13,410 nt of DNA from Planoprotostelium fungivorum (lineage: Eukaryota; Evosea; Variosea; Cavosteliida; Cavosteliaceae). Numbering within the stretch: the stretch's first letter is position 1; the number at the start of each line of letters is the position of its first letter. The position numbers and the translations under genes are program-made. Of this stretch, positions 1-9,565 are shown piece after piece. The stretch covers positions 188,001 to 201,410 of the forward strand of contig MDYQ01000019.1 in assembly GCA_003024175.1 (NCBI GenBank), given 5' to 3'. Below the pieces are notes generated by a model that saw nothing but the letters and a program-made list of their open reading frames with translations, was not told the origin of the DNA and did not search any database.

Positions 1-3000
1 TCGAATGCATCAAATCTCTCCTGGCCGATCGAGCCACCCTCGTCTTGGGGTCAGCCATCGCCGCCTGGTCCGAAGTGTGCCCCGATCGCATCGATCTCAT
101 CCACCCTCATTACCGAAAACTGTGCCACATGTTGGCTGATGTGGATGAGTGGGGTCAGATCTCCATACTGAACCTCCTCACTCGTTATTCCCGAGAGCAG
201 TTTGCAGATCCCAACAAGGTGATGATGATGATGAAGTGGGAGAACTGAATGGTGAATGCAGAAGAAGGTGAAGGAGGGAGGAGAGAAGAAGGTGAAGGAG
301 AAGAAACCGAAGAAGCCAAACAGCAAGTGGTTGGATAGTTCAGACGATGAGTCAGAGTCAGACGATGACGAATACGGTCAGCCCCTCGATGCAGATCTCA
401 GATTGCTCTTAGATCGAGCCCTACCCCTTCTCAAGAGTCGAAACTGCGGAGTGAGACACTCTCCACCTCTCAGTCTCTGATGATGACAGGTGGTCATGGC
501 AGTGTCAGCTCTCTACTATTACTGTGCACCCTCAGCTGAAATCCCCAAAGTGATCAAATCGTTGGTTCGCATATCGAAGGGAACGAGAGAAGTGGAGTAC
601 ATCGTTCTGACCAACATCGATTCCATGGCATCCAACAAACCGGTGAGTCTACAACTCCAAGTCAACCGACTGACCGGCCCAGCACCTCTTCGAGCCCCAC
701 CTGACGGAATTTTTCGTCCGACCTTCGGACTCTTCTTTCATTCGCAACATCAAATTGAACATCATCAGCAGTGTGGCCTCTTCGGACAACATCAGCAAGA
801 TCCTCAAGGAACTGAAGGTGAGACGAAGTGAGGTGTAGAACTGAGGGAAACAGACGTACGTGTCCGTGGAGGATAAACAAGTCGTGGCAGGAACGATACA
901 AGCCATCGGAAGATGCGCCATCACGGTTCCCGATGTCGCCGATCGTTGCCTAGGTGGACTGACGGCCATGCTCACTCATCGCTCAGGTGACACATCATCC
1001 ATCAACGATGCACATCACATCACATCGTCACGACGGTATAGAACGATGGAGGATGGAGTTGATGTAGAGACAGAGACTGTGGTAGCTGAATCAGTGGTTG
1101 TCATTCGAAAGTTGCTGCAGGCGATGATGGCCAACGAGACGGAAGAGACAGTGAGCACCGTGGTCGAGGTCCTCACCACACTGAGCCGTCTGGTGGACAC
1201 AGTCACCTCTCCACAAGCGAGAGCCTCCATCGTCTGGGTCATCGGTGAATACTCTGATCGAGTTCCAAGACTAGCTCCAGACGTTCTGAGAAAACTCGCC
1301 AAATCATTTGCCTCCGAGGTGAACCTTCCCTCACATCCATCGAAGAGAAAGAATGAACAGAGACAGGATGCGGAGGTCAAGTTACAGACGTTGAACTTGG
1401 GTGCCAAATTACAATTGGTCAACCCCGAACAGACGAGCAAGATCTTTGAATACGTCTTATCCCTGGCCAGATACGACGCTAGCTACGACGTCAGAGATCG
1501 CTGCCGTGTCCTCCGTCACGTCATGTCCACGGAGGTATCCGGTCCCCTCCAGAGTAAATCGCAGAAGCTCGTCCATTCAAAGAAACCCGTACCTCAGCAA
1601 GTCAACCCCAACGAAGGTGAGCCCACACTTCGACACACAGAAATGACCGCTGTAGGTCGACAGAGATTCATGTTGGGAAGTCTGTCTCACGTGATGAACC
1701 ACACCGTCCAAGGTTACGATCCCATCCCTGATTTCCCCGAAGACATTCCAGATCCATCCGTCCGTGATGAGCAGGTGACAGTGTCATCCAATCATCCACC
1801 GACCATCACAGATTGCCCCGGCCAAGCAGAACGAGCCAGACTTCTGGGAGGAGAGCGGTGAGAGAAGGAGAAGATGCGTGTGATGCTGAACGAGAGCAGA
1901 GAGCGACGGAAGCGGAAGCGAAGGAACGGAGAGTGGAACGGAGGAGGACGATTTTTACAGCGACGAGGAAGAAGAAGAAGAAGAGGAGAGCGAAGAAGAG
2001 AGTCAGTCGGAAGAGGAGTCGGACGATGAGCCAGCACCACCACCACGAAGGTGAGACGTTTCTTCTCAGAAAGAAGAGCACGAGAACTTGTGGTCTTGGG
2101 TGACGTGGAGACTGAGGGGGAGCAGAGCGACGAAGACGAGTGTGGCACCCGTGAAGAAGGTCATCGCGACACCCACAAAGAACAGCCCGAAGACTGAGAA
2201 GAAGGAAGAGAAGAAGGAAGGGAAGAAGAAGGAACAGTCCATCGACGATCTATTCAGTGAGTTGGAGGGAGAAGAAGAACTGATCGCGAAAGGTTTCAAA
2301 CCCGCCGGCGAGACGAAGGAGAAGGACGTGATGGACGATTTCTTCGGTGATATCTCTGTCCCCGCCACGACGGGTAACAATACATCCTTCGGTCTCTTCA
2401 GCACTTCGCAGCCCAGACACACTCTCCTCAAGTCACATCTGGGGGGTGGATTGAAGGTGGATGAGAGATCATTGTGTGGTGGAGACTGATCGTGGATAGA
2501 TCGAGTACAGCTACAGCCGCTCACCTTCCATGTACGGGGCTACCGTCAAGACATTGGAGCTCTTCTTTGAGAATGCAGGTACCAAGGAGCTGAAGAACAT
2601 CAAATTAGTCAATGCGGTGAGGAGATGAGAAGAGAGAGAGAGTTGACCCTCGCAGCCTGCAACCAACGAGATCATCCCTTTCGCTGATATCGATGGCCTC
2701 AGCCCATCTCAGACTCAAGAATCAACAATGAGCCTCAAGTTTACATCTGTCACAGAGACAGTTAAATTTGGCATCAGGTGAAGTCACTTCACGTTGGAGC
2801 TCATACTGATGCAATTTCAGCACCAACCAGGGAGAGTTCAACATCACCTTGACTCCCAGCGTTGGAGATTTAGTCAGAGGCTACTCCCTCTCTCGCTCCG
2901 ATTACGACAGTGCAAAGAGTATGATCTCCCTCTGTTCTCACGTCTGATTCCACAACAGAGAGATTGACTGGCATGCATGAGGCCACCGACTCGATCCAAT

Positions 3001-3292
3001 TAGAAGACACGCAGGCCTCTCTGGACTCTCTCGTCCAGAACGTCCTCACCTTTGCTTATCTCAACACCGTCGAGGTAGGAGAATGGGTCAAGTTGAGACT
3101 GAAATGAGACAGGCCGATGTTGAGGGAGGAAATTTCAAGTTCTCTGGAAGAACGGTGATCGAGGACAAGGACCTCATCGTGGATGTCACAGTGGACCCCT
3201 CTGATGGATCTGGAGATATCTTTGTGCACTCTGAAGCCACTGTTCTTAACACCCTACTGCTGAAGGGTATCAAGGCTGCCTTGAAGCAATAA
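1..3292 (+). CDS. AP3B: AP-3 complex subunit beta (5' end missing)
   Basis: Large beta-adaptin of the AP-3 coat, which sorts cargo from endosomes to lysosomes and related organelles. Exons that join in frame: 1-218, 262-450, 490-642, 683-817, 854-986, 1074-1318, 1367-1616, 1656-1774, 1812-1857, 1900-2050, 2126-2456, 2500-2616, 2656-2777, 2821-2918, 2959-3074, 3113-3292 (stop TAA). They give about 866 residues; known family members are roughly 800-1100, so probably 100 or more N-terminal residues lie upstream. Visible parts in order: HEAT-like adaptin trunk (motifs LLTRYSRE, SRNCGVVMAVSALYYY, KLQTLNLGAKL, YDVRDR), the conserved GSLSHVMN and DPSVRD block, a hinge with a long Glu/Ser/Asp run followed by a Lys/Glu-rich stretch, and the C-terminal appendage ending LLLKGIKAALKQ. 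Exon edges are inferred from frame and family conservation. The 87-bp intron 987-1073 and those at 1319-1366 and 1617-1655 are stop-free and could be partly coding; I call them introns because they interrupt conserved blocks. Confidence 0.93.
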
Positions 3293-3344
3293 TATTATCA
3301 CCCTCTTCCAGGAGGAAGATTTATCCTCCTTACGACAAAAGGGG

Positions 3345-3350
3345 AATAAA
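3345..3350 (+). promoter_or_regulatory. Candidate polyadenylation signal of the AP-3 beta gene
   Basis: AATAAA lies 53 bp after the stop codon of the AP-3 beta gene, in the short AT-rich spacer before the next gene. Position and sequence fit a eukaryotic poly(A) signal; no cleavage site can be proven from DNA alone. Confidence 0.5.
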
Positions 3351-3552
3351 AATGAAGCTATCATTTTAATTAGAAAAACACAAGATCGTATCTCGTGTAG
3401 ATGGACTGCGGAGGATTTTGATTTACAAGGTTAGGTTAGACCTAAACTGGAAGAGGTCCTCCTTTTCAGTGAACATCTCATTTATTCCGCACGTGTACCT
3501 GAGAGAGAGTGTACCCCTCTTTGAACTATTTCGTGCCCCCACAACAATAACA

Positions 3553-4249
3553 ATGGGTCTGTTTGATTTCTTCTCTTCGAGCCAGAGTTATGATCGCATC
3601 CGCGATGATGATGTGGGTAACCCCCTTCACTACTTGCCGCCTGGTGAGTGTCAACTTTCATACGATCCTCTTAGACCTTTTCCGACCATTTCCTCCAATG
3701 CATATCCGCCTGATGCTTCGACAGCGGAAGTAAGCTTAGACATCAGCTGGGGCCAGGCAAAGAAGATGTCTTCCTATTCCATTTCGTTTGCCAACCATTA
3801 TGCCTGCAGTCTGGTGGCTTACGCGTTTTCCGTGTTCACGGCGAACCCCTTTAGCCCCCTTATGCTCATCCCCTTCCTCCTCTTCCCTGTCCTGGTTTCT
3901 GTGTGTACCTCTGACACCTTCCTCCTTCTAACTCTCTTTCAGATCATTTCGCCCTTCGATGAAGAAATCATCCCAAGAATGTGAGAATTTGAGAAAAGAA
4001 TGGAACAATCGACTGATCGAACTCGCAGGCCACAACTGTTAACGCTTATCACCGGTTCACTTCTTGGTGTCCTCTTTCACAACATCGACAATCACATTTT
4101 ATTCATCATTGCTGTCGTCGCCTCGCTGGGTCTCGTGGTAGTACAATCAACCTTGTACATGACCCGCATGGGCAATATCAGGTGAACACATCGAACGGTC
4201 TGTTCAAACTAAACTTACTCCTCACAGCTGTAAAGTAATTAATTTGTAA
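3553..4249 (+). CDS. Small multipass membrane protein, PRA1-family-like
   Basis: Model: exons 3553-3643, 3725-3900, 3943-3980, 4029-4181 and 4228-4249, giving 159 residues. The start ATG follows an A-rich CAACAATAACA leader, and all junctions are GT-AG and keep frame. The N-terminus is polar and probably cytosolic (starts MGLFDFF). It is followed by paired hydrophobic segments (AKKMSSYSISFANHYACSLV to PFLLFPVLVS), a short polar loop (SPFDEEIIPRM), and two more hydrophobic segments. This layout, an N-Y motif before the first membrane pair and a loop near the middle, resembles PRA1/Yip3 proteins, which bind prenylated Rab GTPases in Golgi and endosomal membranes. The family call rests on pattern memory and topology, not alignment, so it is tentative. 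Introns 3644-3724 and 3901-3942 are multiples of three without stops, so longer in-frame isoforms are possible. If the last intron is not spliced, the protein ends at 4185. Confidence 0.6.
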
Positions 4250-4497
4250 TCAATAAGATGTATAAAGAATAGGAGAGAAATGGAACGTGTTGACTTCGTG
4301 TGATGTATTTGGAGTCGTGCGACGATGTAGGACGTTGTGTTGAATCGAGTGAATGACAACCATCACGTGGAGGCTCTCAGGGGAAGCCCAAATTGTTGTC
4401 GTCGGCGGAATGTTCCGCAGTTGGTGGAGTTCCAGGGTTGATGATGCGTCATCTGATTCCCATTTTTTTGGTGCATCACAAATTTACGTGGACCACA

Positions 4498-6121
4498 ATG
4501 AGCAAGTCACCCCTCTTCCTCCTCGCTTTGTGCGTCCTCTCAGCGGTCACAGCCGCACCACAGGACCACCTAATCACGAATCTACCAGGAGCCCCTAAGG
4601 AAGGATACTCCTTCAAGCAATACTCCGGTTATTTAGACGTAGGACCAAGTCAGTATTCACGACGCTGTAAAATACATGGACTGACTGTATGATCAGCTGC
4701 CCACTACCATTACTGGTTCGTAGAGAGCCAGGGCAACCCTTCGAGTGACCCACTCATTCTGTGGCTCAATGGAGGTCCAGGGTGCAGCAGTATGGCTGGT
4801 CTCCTCATCGTGAGTCATCCTTGTCATAATACACTGGAACAAATGCTCACCTCACCTCACAGGAGAACGGACCTTTCTCTGTCAACCAGGACGGAACCCT
4901 TCTTGCCAACGACTTCGCTTGGAACAAACTGGCCAACATAATCTACCTGGAATCACCTGCGGGGTACGGGAAACACATCAAGCCTCAATCACTGACCGTC
5001 GTGTAGAGTCGGCTGGTCTTACAACGAAGACGCCAATGTGCGATACGATGACAAGCGGACAGCAACAGAAAACTACAAGGCTCTCCAGGCTTGGTTCAAG
5101 CTGTTCCCCGAATTTGCCACGAACGACTTTTACGTCATGGGAGAGTCTTATGCAGGCCACTACGTACCTCAGCTCTCTGCCATCATCCTCGCTGCCACAT
5201 CTTCTAACGGAAACGAGGCACCTCAATCCAATTTCAAGGGTTTCGCTGCAGGTGACGACATCATCCATCATCGATTGGATCATGTCTGACATCTGAACAG
5301 GCAACCCTGTCTCTGACGATAGATACGACTTTAACAATGGATACTGGCTCAACACTTACCTCAGAATGCATGGACTCCTTTCTCTCGACGACATCGCCAA
5401 CAACAACACCAACGCATTAGGAAACTTTGACGTGAGCGAGTGCCCTCCCTGCATCCTCTAAATCGATGCAGCCCTACGACATTCTCGACGATGTGTGCCC
5501 CACCGGCAGTGATCTGACTCTGATGGATTACATTCGATTCCCTCATCCTCTGTTCAACAACCCACACATCAACAAGAGATACGTCGCCAACCGTCCCGGT
5601 TGTGCCAACAACTGGACTACCACCTGGGCTAACGTGAGTCTAGACGTGATGATGATGTTTGGGAGTTCTGATGAAAACATAGAACCCGGAGGTGGCCAAG
5701 GCTCTTCACGTCAAGGAGGGCATCGCCTGGGGCATCTGTTCTGACGTAGGTTATCAAGGAGGACCATCCAGTGTATTAGACATCTACCAAAAGTTCTCTC
5801 TGCTGTCCCAATACAAGGTGAGACGAAGAGAAGAAGAGAGAGTGAAAGAAACAGGTGTTGGTCTACTCGGGCGATCAAGACACCGTCATCAACTTCCTCG
5901 GGACGCAGAGGTGGGTGCTGGACTTGCAGTACCCAGTGACCTACTCGTGGGCCCCTTGGTACTACAACCAAGGGTTCGGTGATCAGATCGGAGGGTATGG
6001 TGTTCAGTTCAACAACGGCGGCAACTTGAACTTCACGACCATCAAGGGTGCTGGTCACATGGTGCCCTGGTTCCAGCCTGGACCAGCTTACCAGCTCTTG
6101 ACAAACTTTTTGAGCTATTAA
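4498..6121 (+). CDS. Serine carboxypeptidase, peptidase family S10
   Basis: Secreted or lysosomal exopeptidase that removes C-terminal residues from peptides. Eight exons (4498-4648, 4697-4809, 4863-4963, 5007-5251, 5301-5431, 5472-5633, 5683-5817, 5855-6121) join in frame to 434 residues, a normal length for the family. The N-terminus is a signal peptide with hydrophobic core [14 protein letters not shown]. Family motifs appear in order: [11 protein letters not shown], the oxyanion-hole block [25 protein letters not shown], the nucleophile block [10 protein letters not shown] (Ser169), the catalytic acid in YSGDQDTV (Asp355, less likely Asp353), and the catalytic histidine in [11 protein letters not shown] (His414). 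The Ser-Asp-His triad is therefore complete. Several N-x-S/T sites suggest glycosylation. Other ATGs lie upstream (for example 4441 and 4444, in frame), but 4498 places the signal peptide at the N-terminus. Introns are 37-53 bp. Cathepsin A, CPY and plant-type S10 subgroups cannot be separated here. Confidence 0.96.
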
Positions 6122-6166
6122 ACGCTGTGATCTTCCGCAGTCCTTCTCATTCCGTTGGTGTATCGA

Positions 6167-6244
6167 GCTCATGTGTCTTGATCGTCCAGCTGTGTATCTC
6201 CTTTCTGGCTCATGTGTCTCGATCGTCCGGTTGCTTATCTTTTC
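6167..6244. repeat. Imperfect 41-bp tandem duplication in carboxypeptidase 3' region
   Basis: A block beginning GCTCATGTGTCTTGATCGTC at 6167 recurs as GCTCATGTGTCTCGATCGTC at 6208, a period of 41 bp. Similarity continues, more weakly, into TATCTCCTTTC versus TATCTTTTCC. It looks like a local tandem duplication that has since diverged. Confidence 0.75.
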
Positions 6245-6368
6245 CACTCCTCCTGTCGTAATGTTTGGGGAGGGATCGGTGATATGTTGAGTGTATTAGC
6301 GAGAACAGACGTCGTCATAGGGAGGAGGTGACGGCTATCGGCAGAACGGATAATGAGCTCGTCTCTCC

Positions 6369-6407
6369 TGCTGCTCAGGAACAGGGGAAATCCTCACCTG
6401 AGCAGCA
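6369..6407. repeat. Perfect 11-bp inverted repeat, 17-nt loop
   Basis: TGCTGCTCAGG (6369-6379) is exactly complementary to CCTGAGCAGCA (6397-6407), so the strand could fold into an 11-bp GC-rich stem. Its role is unknown; it could lie in a UTR or be a binding site for a dimeric protein. Confidence 0.7.
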
Positions 6408-6477
6408 ATCCCCAAGTTTAACCCGTAGCGTATCACATAATCACTTGGCGACGATACATTCTCTCAACAGACAAATC

Positions 6478-6507
6478 TATTAACAGACAGCAATTGGTCT
6501 GTTAATA
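6478..6507. repeat. Perfect 11-bp inverted repeat, 8-nt loop
   Basis: TATTAACAGAC (6478-6488) pairs perfectly with GTCTGTTAATA (6497-6507) around an 8-nt loop. The half-site AACAGAC also occurs just upstream at 6466-6472. No flanking target duplication was seen, so a transposon relic is not indicated. Confidence 0.7.
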
Positions 6508-6629
6508 CAATTGTATTATTCACGACTTTCCTTAAGGGCTCCCTGGACCGTCAGATCAAGTTACCGGGGTGATACTCGTCAACCACACACACAGCACATC
6601 GTCATCGTGATCGGTTTCAACTGGAAGAC

Positions 6630-7203
6630 ATGCCCATCACTCGATACATGAAGATGGTCGGGCAACAGAGAGCACCCTCTGATACTTCATCCGACGACAG
6701 TTGTTCTGAGACAGAAGATGGAAAAGATACAGAACCCTCGCCACCACACTCAGGAGACGACTCCGAGGTAAGTAGTGTCTCCTATCGAGTTATTGACTCC
6801 TCTTCTTCAGCCTGCCATGAAAGATCAAGATACCATCATCCCCGTACGAAAGAACGCCTCGTTTCCCCCTGAGACCCTATCCATCCTGACTACCCATTAC
6901 AACCCTGAACGAGAGTGGCACAAGGAAGAGCTGACTCAACTACAAGAGCTGACTGGCCTCAAGCGTCAACAGATTTACGATTGGGGGCGTAATCGAAGGA
7001 GGTCTGTCAGAAAGTATGCTTATATCGACCAAGAGCAACACGAACGTTTGTGCCTCGCCTACCACAGGGATAAGAGGAACAATATCCCTCCGGAGGAGAG
7101 GAAGATCCTTTCAAGGGAGTTAGGATTGAAGGTGACCAAGGTGACCAACTGGGTCAATGGCCACCATAGATTGTGTAGATGTCAGAAGAGCGAAGTCAAC
7201 TGA
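6630..7203 (+). CDS. Tandem divergent homeodomain protein
   Basis: Probable DNA-binding regulator of 176 residues from two exons (6630-6767 and 6811-7203, stop TGA) around a 43-bp intron. Residues 14-46 are acidic and Ser/Thr-rich. Residues about 57-113 fit a typical-length homeodomain: Leu and Tyr of helix 1 (LTTHY, 73-76), helix 2 LTQLQEL, then helix 3 QQIYDWGRNRRR, with Trp104, Asn107 and Arg109 at the expected places. The normally aromatic residue after the Trp is Gly105. Residues about 117-170 look like a second, more degenerate homeodomain (helix 1 HERLCLAY, helix 2 PPEERKILSREL, helix 3 VTKVTNWVNGHHR, Trp160), about two residues longer between helix 1 and helix 3, and with Gly where the base-contacting Asn is expected. 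Start choice: a second in-frame ATG lies 18 bp downstream. Homeodomain 1 is fairly certain; homeodomain 2 is inferred from spacing. Confidence 0.8.
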
Positions 7204-7608
7204 ATGGAGGTGAAGGAGGCGATCAGACGTTGTTTTTTATGTGCTCAACCTTCGTAGCCACGAGAAGCATGATTCTACCACCGATCGCGATTGCGATCGC
7301 GATCAGTCGCATCGATGAAGATTTCATGACACCACAAGTATCCCTCTCCCAGTATCAACCACACTCAGAAAGAGAAAGACATCGTAAAGAGACACAAAGA
7401 GATAAAGAGACAGTAGATACAGATCGTTTTAGCATTTTTCAGGATAGGGCTGCGTGGTATGACGCCAGAATAATAGTTTTTTTCCCATGAATTCTTCCTT
7501 TGATTTTGACGCCCCCACTCCGCGAGTCAATCGATAGACGTTAACTCCTCCTCCAAAAGTCCCTTGCTCCTGTCCTTCATTCAGCACCCTCATCGCACCA
7601 GAGCATAC
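7204..7608. other. Spacer between convergent genes
   Basis: About 400 bp between the ends of the plus-strand homeodomain gene and the minus-strand ceramidase gene, so it should hold both 3' UTRs. An open frame crosses it, but its composition (Arg/Glu/Lys repeats from AGAGA-rich DNA) does not look like a gene. No clear AATAAA is present. A Pu-rich AGAGACA-type stretch runs from about 7370 to 7415. Confidence 0.5.
7283..7304. repeat. GATCGCGAT direct and palindromic repeat
   Basis: GATCGCGAT occurs at 7283-7291 and again at 7295-7303. The whole 22-bp block is nearly its own reverse complement, with one central mismatch pair. GATC/CGCG words are also common in nearby coding DNA, so this may be chance enrichment. 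Confidence 0.5.
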
Positions 7609-8754
7609 TCACACGTCGGATGCAACGAAGACTCTCTTCACGATAGGCAGCCAGCCTCCCCACATCTTCAGTTCAAAGTGTTGTGGGCCCTCAGTGATGA
7701 TGAGTACCAGCAGCATGGCTGAGCCTCGATCAGATGACGACCAGCTTGTTGGGACTCACCTGCGTGGGACATCAACATGGTTCCGTAGCCTGTGAGAAGG
7801 TGCCACCAGCCGTGCAGTTCGAATAGAAAGGAGAAGGGCATGCCGATCTTCTTCTTGATGGTCATCAGCTGTTGACACAGCAGGTTATCTGCGTTCCACA
7901 AGATGAAACCCAGTGAGAAGAAGAAGCATCCCATGATGAACACTTTGACGATCTGAGAGGAGTCAGTGGAGTCGACCGTGTTCATGCCTTGCCTGTGCTC
8001 TCTTCCTCTTGATGCGTGGATCCGGATCATCCTTCTTGATTACCTTTCTCAAGAGATAGTAGACTCTTCCAGCAGCGAGAAACTAGCGGAGGTGAGGAGA
8101 TGTTGGTGATGTGGAGGCTCACATCGATGATGGCAAAGGAGACCTGGTGGAAGACAGCAAAGCCTGTCTTGATGTAGATGATGCTGACTGCCAAAACGAT
8201 TCCGAGGCAGAGTCCACCACACAAGAGGATGTTACGCCATTGGACCCGAGGAGGGGCCTTGACGGGAGTGGTCTCTAAGACCATGAAAAGGAAACAGCTA
8301 GCGGCCTGTGGAGGGTCAGTCTCGAGGTTGAAGACCTTCAGGCTCACAATGATCATTGGGAGCTCGTCTCCGAGCACTTGCCACTCCCAACGAAGGGTCA
8401 TGTGAACTACGGAAGTTTAGAAGGTCTACAGAAGAGGAAGAGGACTCACACATCCATGATCCTAAACCGACGCAGCTGAGACCGAGAAAGATAACCCAGT
8501 AACGCTTTGGTAGTTGATACTTGTAAATTCCAACGAGGGAGACTATAATAGCCAAAACCCAGGCATTTGTGATTGTGTTGACGAATTCTGCCATGTATTT
8601 GGTCACGGCGTAGTCTTGTTCGCACCAATTGATGGTTGAAGTCCTGGAGTAAGTCAGCCAATAATGCTCGGAGTCATATCCCTCACCAGTTGCCCCAGAA
8701 TGGGTTGGGGTCTTCGATCTCATTATATCCCCAGTGTAAAGCTTCGTGAGACAT
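7609..8754 (-). CDS. ACER: Alkaline ceramidase (ACER/YPC1 family)
   Basis: Integral membrane amidase that hydrolyses ceramide to sphingosine and fatty acid in ER or Golgi membranes. Exons on the minus strand: 8754-8687, 8643-8450, 8406-8348, 8305-8123, 8082-7993, 7952-7760, 7718-7609; 298 residues with seven likely membrane segments. Diagnostic motifs: N-terminal DPNPFWGNWTSTINWCEQDY, GSWMFHMTLRW carrying Ser85 and zinc ligand His89, DELPM, FHQVSF, GFILWNADNLLC, and the HGWWH pair (His245, His249) that completes the zinc site known from human ACER3. The GSWMFHMTL, HxWWHxLTG and ILWNADN blocks are close to ACER3. Two oddities: there is one extra Gly between His89 and Asp101 compared with the usual spacing, and the intron 7992-7953 begins GCAAGG rather than GT. 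Using a GT donor at 8043 instead would keep frame but delete the basic loop that the family normally has there. Confidence 0.95.
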
Positions 8755-9559
8755 GGTGCTCTGTTGAAATAGTTGTTCACTGTTGGTACAGAGGAAAGGG
8801 AATGAATTTCTTCCTTGAAAAACTTGGCGCATGACGCGTAGATATCGTCGGAATTCGTCCGACAGATCTCAAGATACTCTTTCCAACCGCCCCTCTTCTC
8901 CCTTCCGCAGGAGTTGGATGTCCTCTTCTATCGCATGAGCTCTCTTTAGAGGACAGGTGTACGATGAAGACCTCCTTCCGCACTAAGAGTGGCCCAAAGG
9001 TTGCTCCTTCCGAGTAAATGTCCGGAGTTTAGATAGATGGATATGAAATTACGTCGTGCCCAATCATCAACGTTCCGTCGCGTGTTTATGGACATGAGCA
9101 TGAGTCTATCGATGTGTGCTTGAACATTTTTGAACATTCAGACGTCGTGGTTTCATCTCTTTCATATCCGCCTTGCCGCTTTTAGATGTCGTTTTTTTCG
9201 CCGCCCTACACATGATCCCAGGCGCATCATCGTCCCGTCGACCGCACCAAGAGACCCTAAAATCCTGTATCAGAGAAGTTCCTAAATCGTTTATGATTGC
9301 TATCCATGTCTGTCAGCGCTGAGATGCAACTGGGTTGAACGTTCCAGGCCCAGATTCGAGGAGAATATCTTATTTGAGAAAGACTTGGGCTTACGGTGAT
9401 GACAGCCCATCGTCCATCTGCAGACGACAAAACTTCGCTTGCGGTACATAACTCGTTCTGAGCAGCTCAACGTTCAAAGGGATTCGTTAAAGGCTTCTCG
9501 TCCTTGTCTCACGATCATCCGCGATCCACGAACAATTGATCGCAGTAACAGAAGAAGGA
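8755..9559. other. Spacer upstream of the ceramidase gene
   Basis: About 800 bp between the end of the PARG-like gene and the ceramidase start, both on the minus strand; it must hold the ceramidase promoter. No gene is supported. A minus-strand frame is open from 8927 into ceramidase exon 2 (reading WKEYLEICRTNSDD and so on), and further minus-strand open frames lie at 9137-8946 and near 9210-9100. None shows a known domain or a clear exon structure. Confidence 0.5.
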
Positions 9560-9565
9560 TTTATT
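9560..9565 (-). promoter_or_regulatory. Poly(A) signal overlapping the PARG-like stop codon
   Basis: On the minus strand the sequence reads TGAATAAA: the last base of the predicted TGA stop is the first base of an AATAAA hexamer. If used, the 3' UTR would be only about 10-30 nt. The signal is inferred from sequence only. Confidence 0.45.

Larger units (their letters stand above)
6122..6629. other. Gene-free spacer with repeats
   Basis: About 500 bp between the carboxypeptidase stop and the homeodomain gene start. No reading frame with coding character was seen on either strand. It holds a degenerate 41-bp tandem duplication just after the stop, likely in the 3' UTR, and two perfect short inverted repeats described separately. 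The rest should contain the promoter of the homeodomain gene, but no core element could be recognised. Confidence 0.6.

Noticed and set aside
1792-2524. Long minus-strand open frames opposite the AP-3 beta hinge
   Set aside because: They are mirror images of the acidic/basic low-complexity coding exons on the plus strand, whose splice structure and family match are clear.
7370-7415. AGAGACA/AAAGAGA purine-rich run as a possible simple repeat or array
   Set aside because: Irregular unit and spacing; it is plain purine-rich 3' flanking sequence.
8316-8927. Minus-strand frame open from 8927 through ceramidase exon 2, suggesting an alternative N-terminus
   Set aside because: Splicing intron 8686-8644 gives the conserved ceramidase N-terminus starting at 8754. 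The upstream text has no recognisable domain, and the frame is open only because it runs on into exon 2.
8946-9137. Minus-strand open frame in the spacer (63 codons)
   Set aside because: No known motif, no splice partner, and a length expected by chance.
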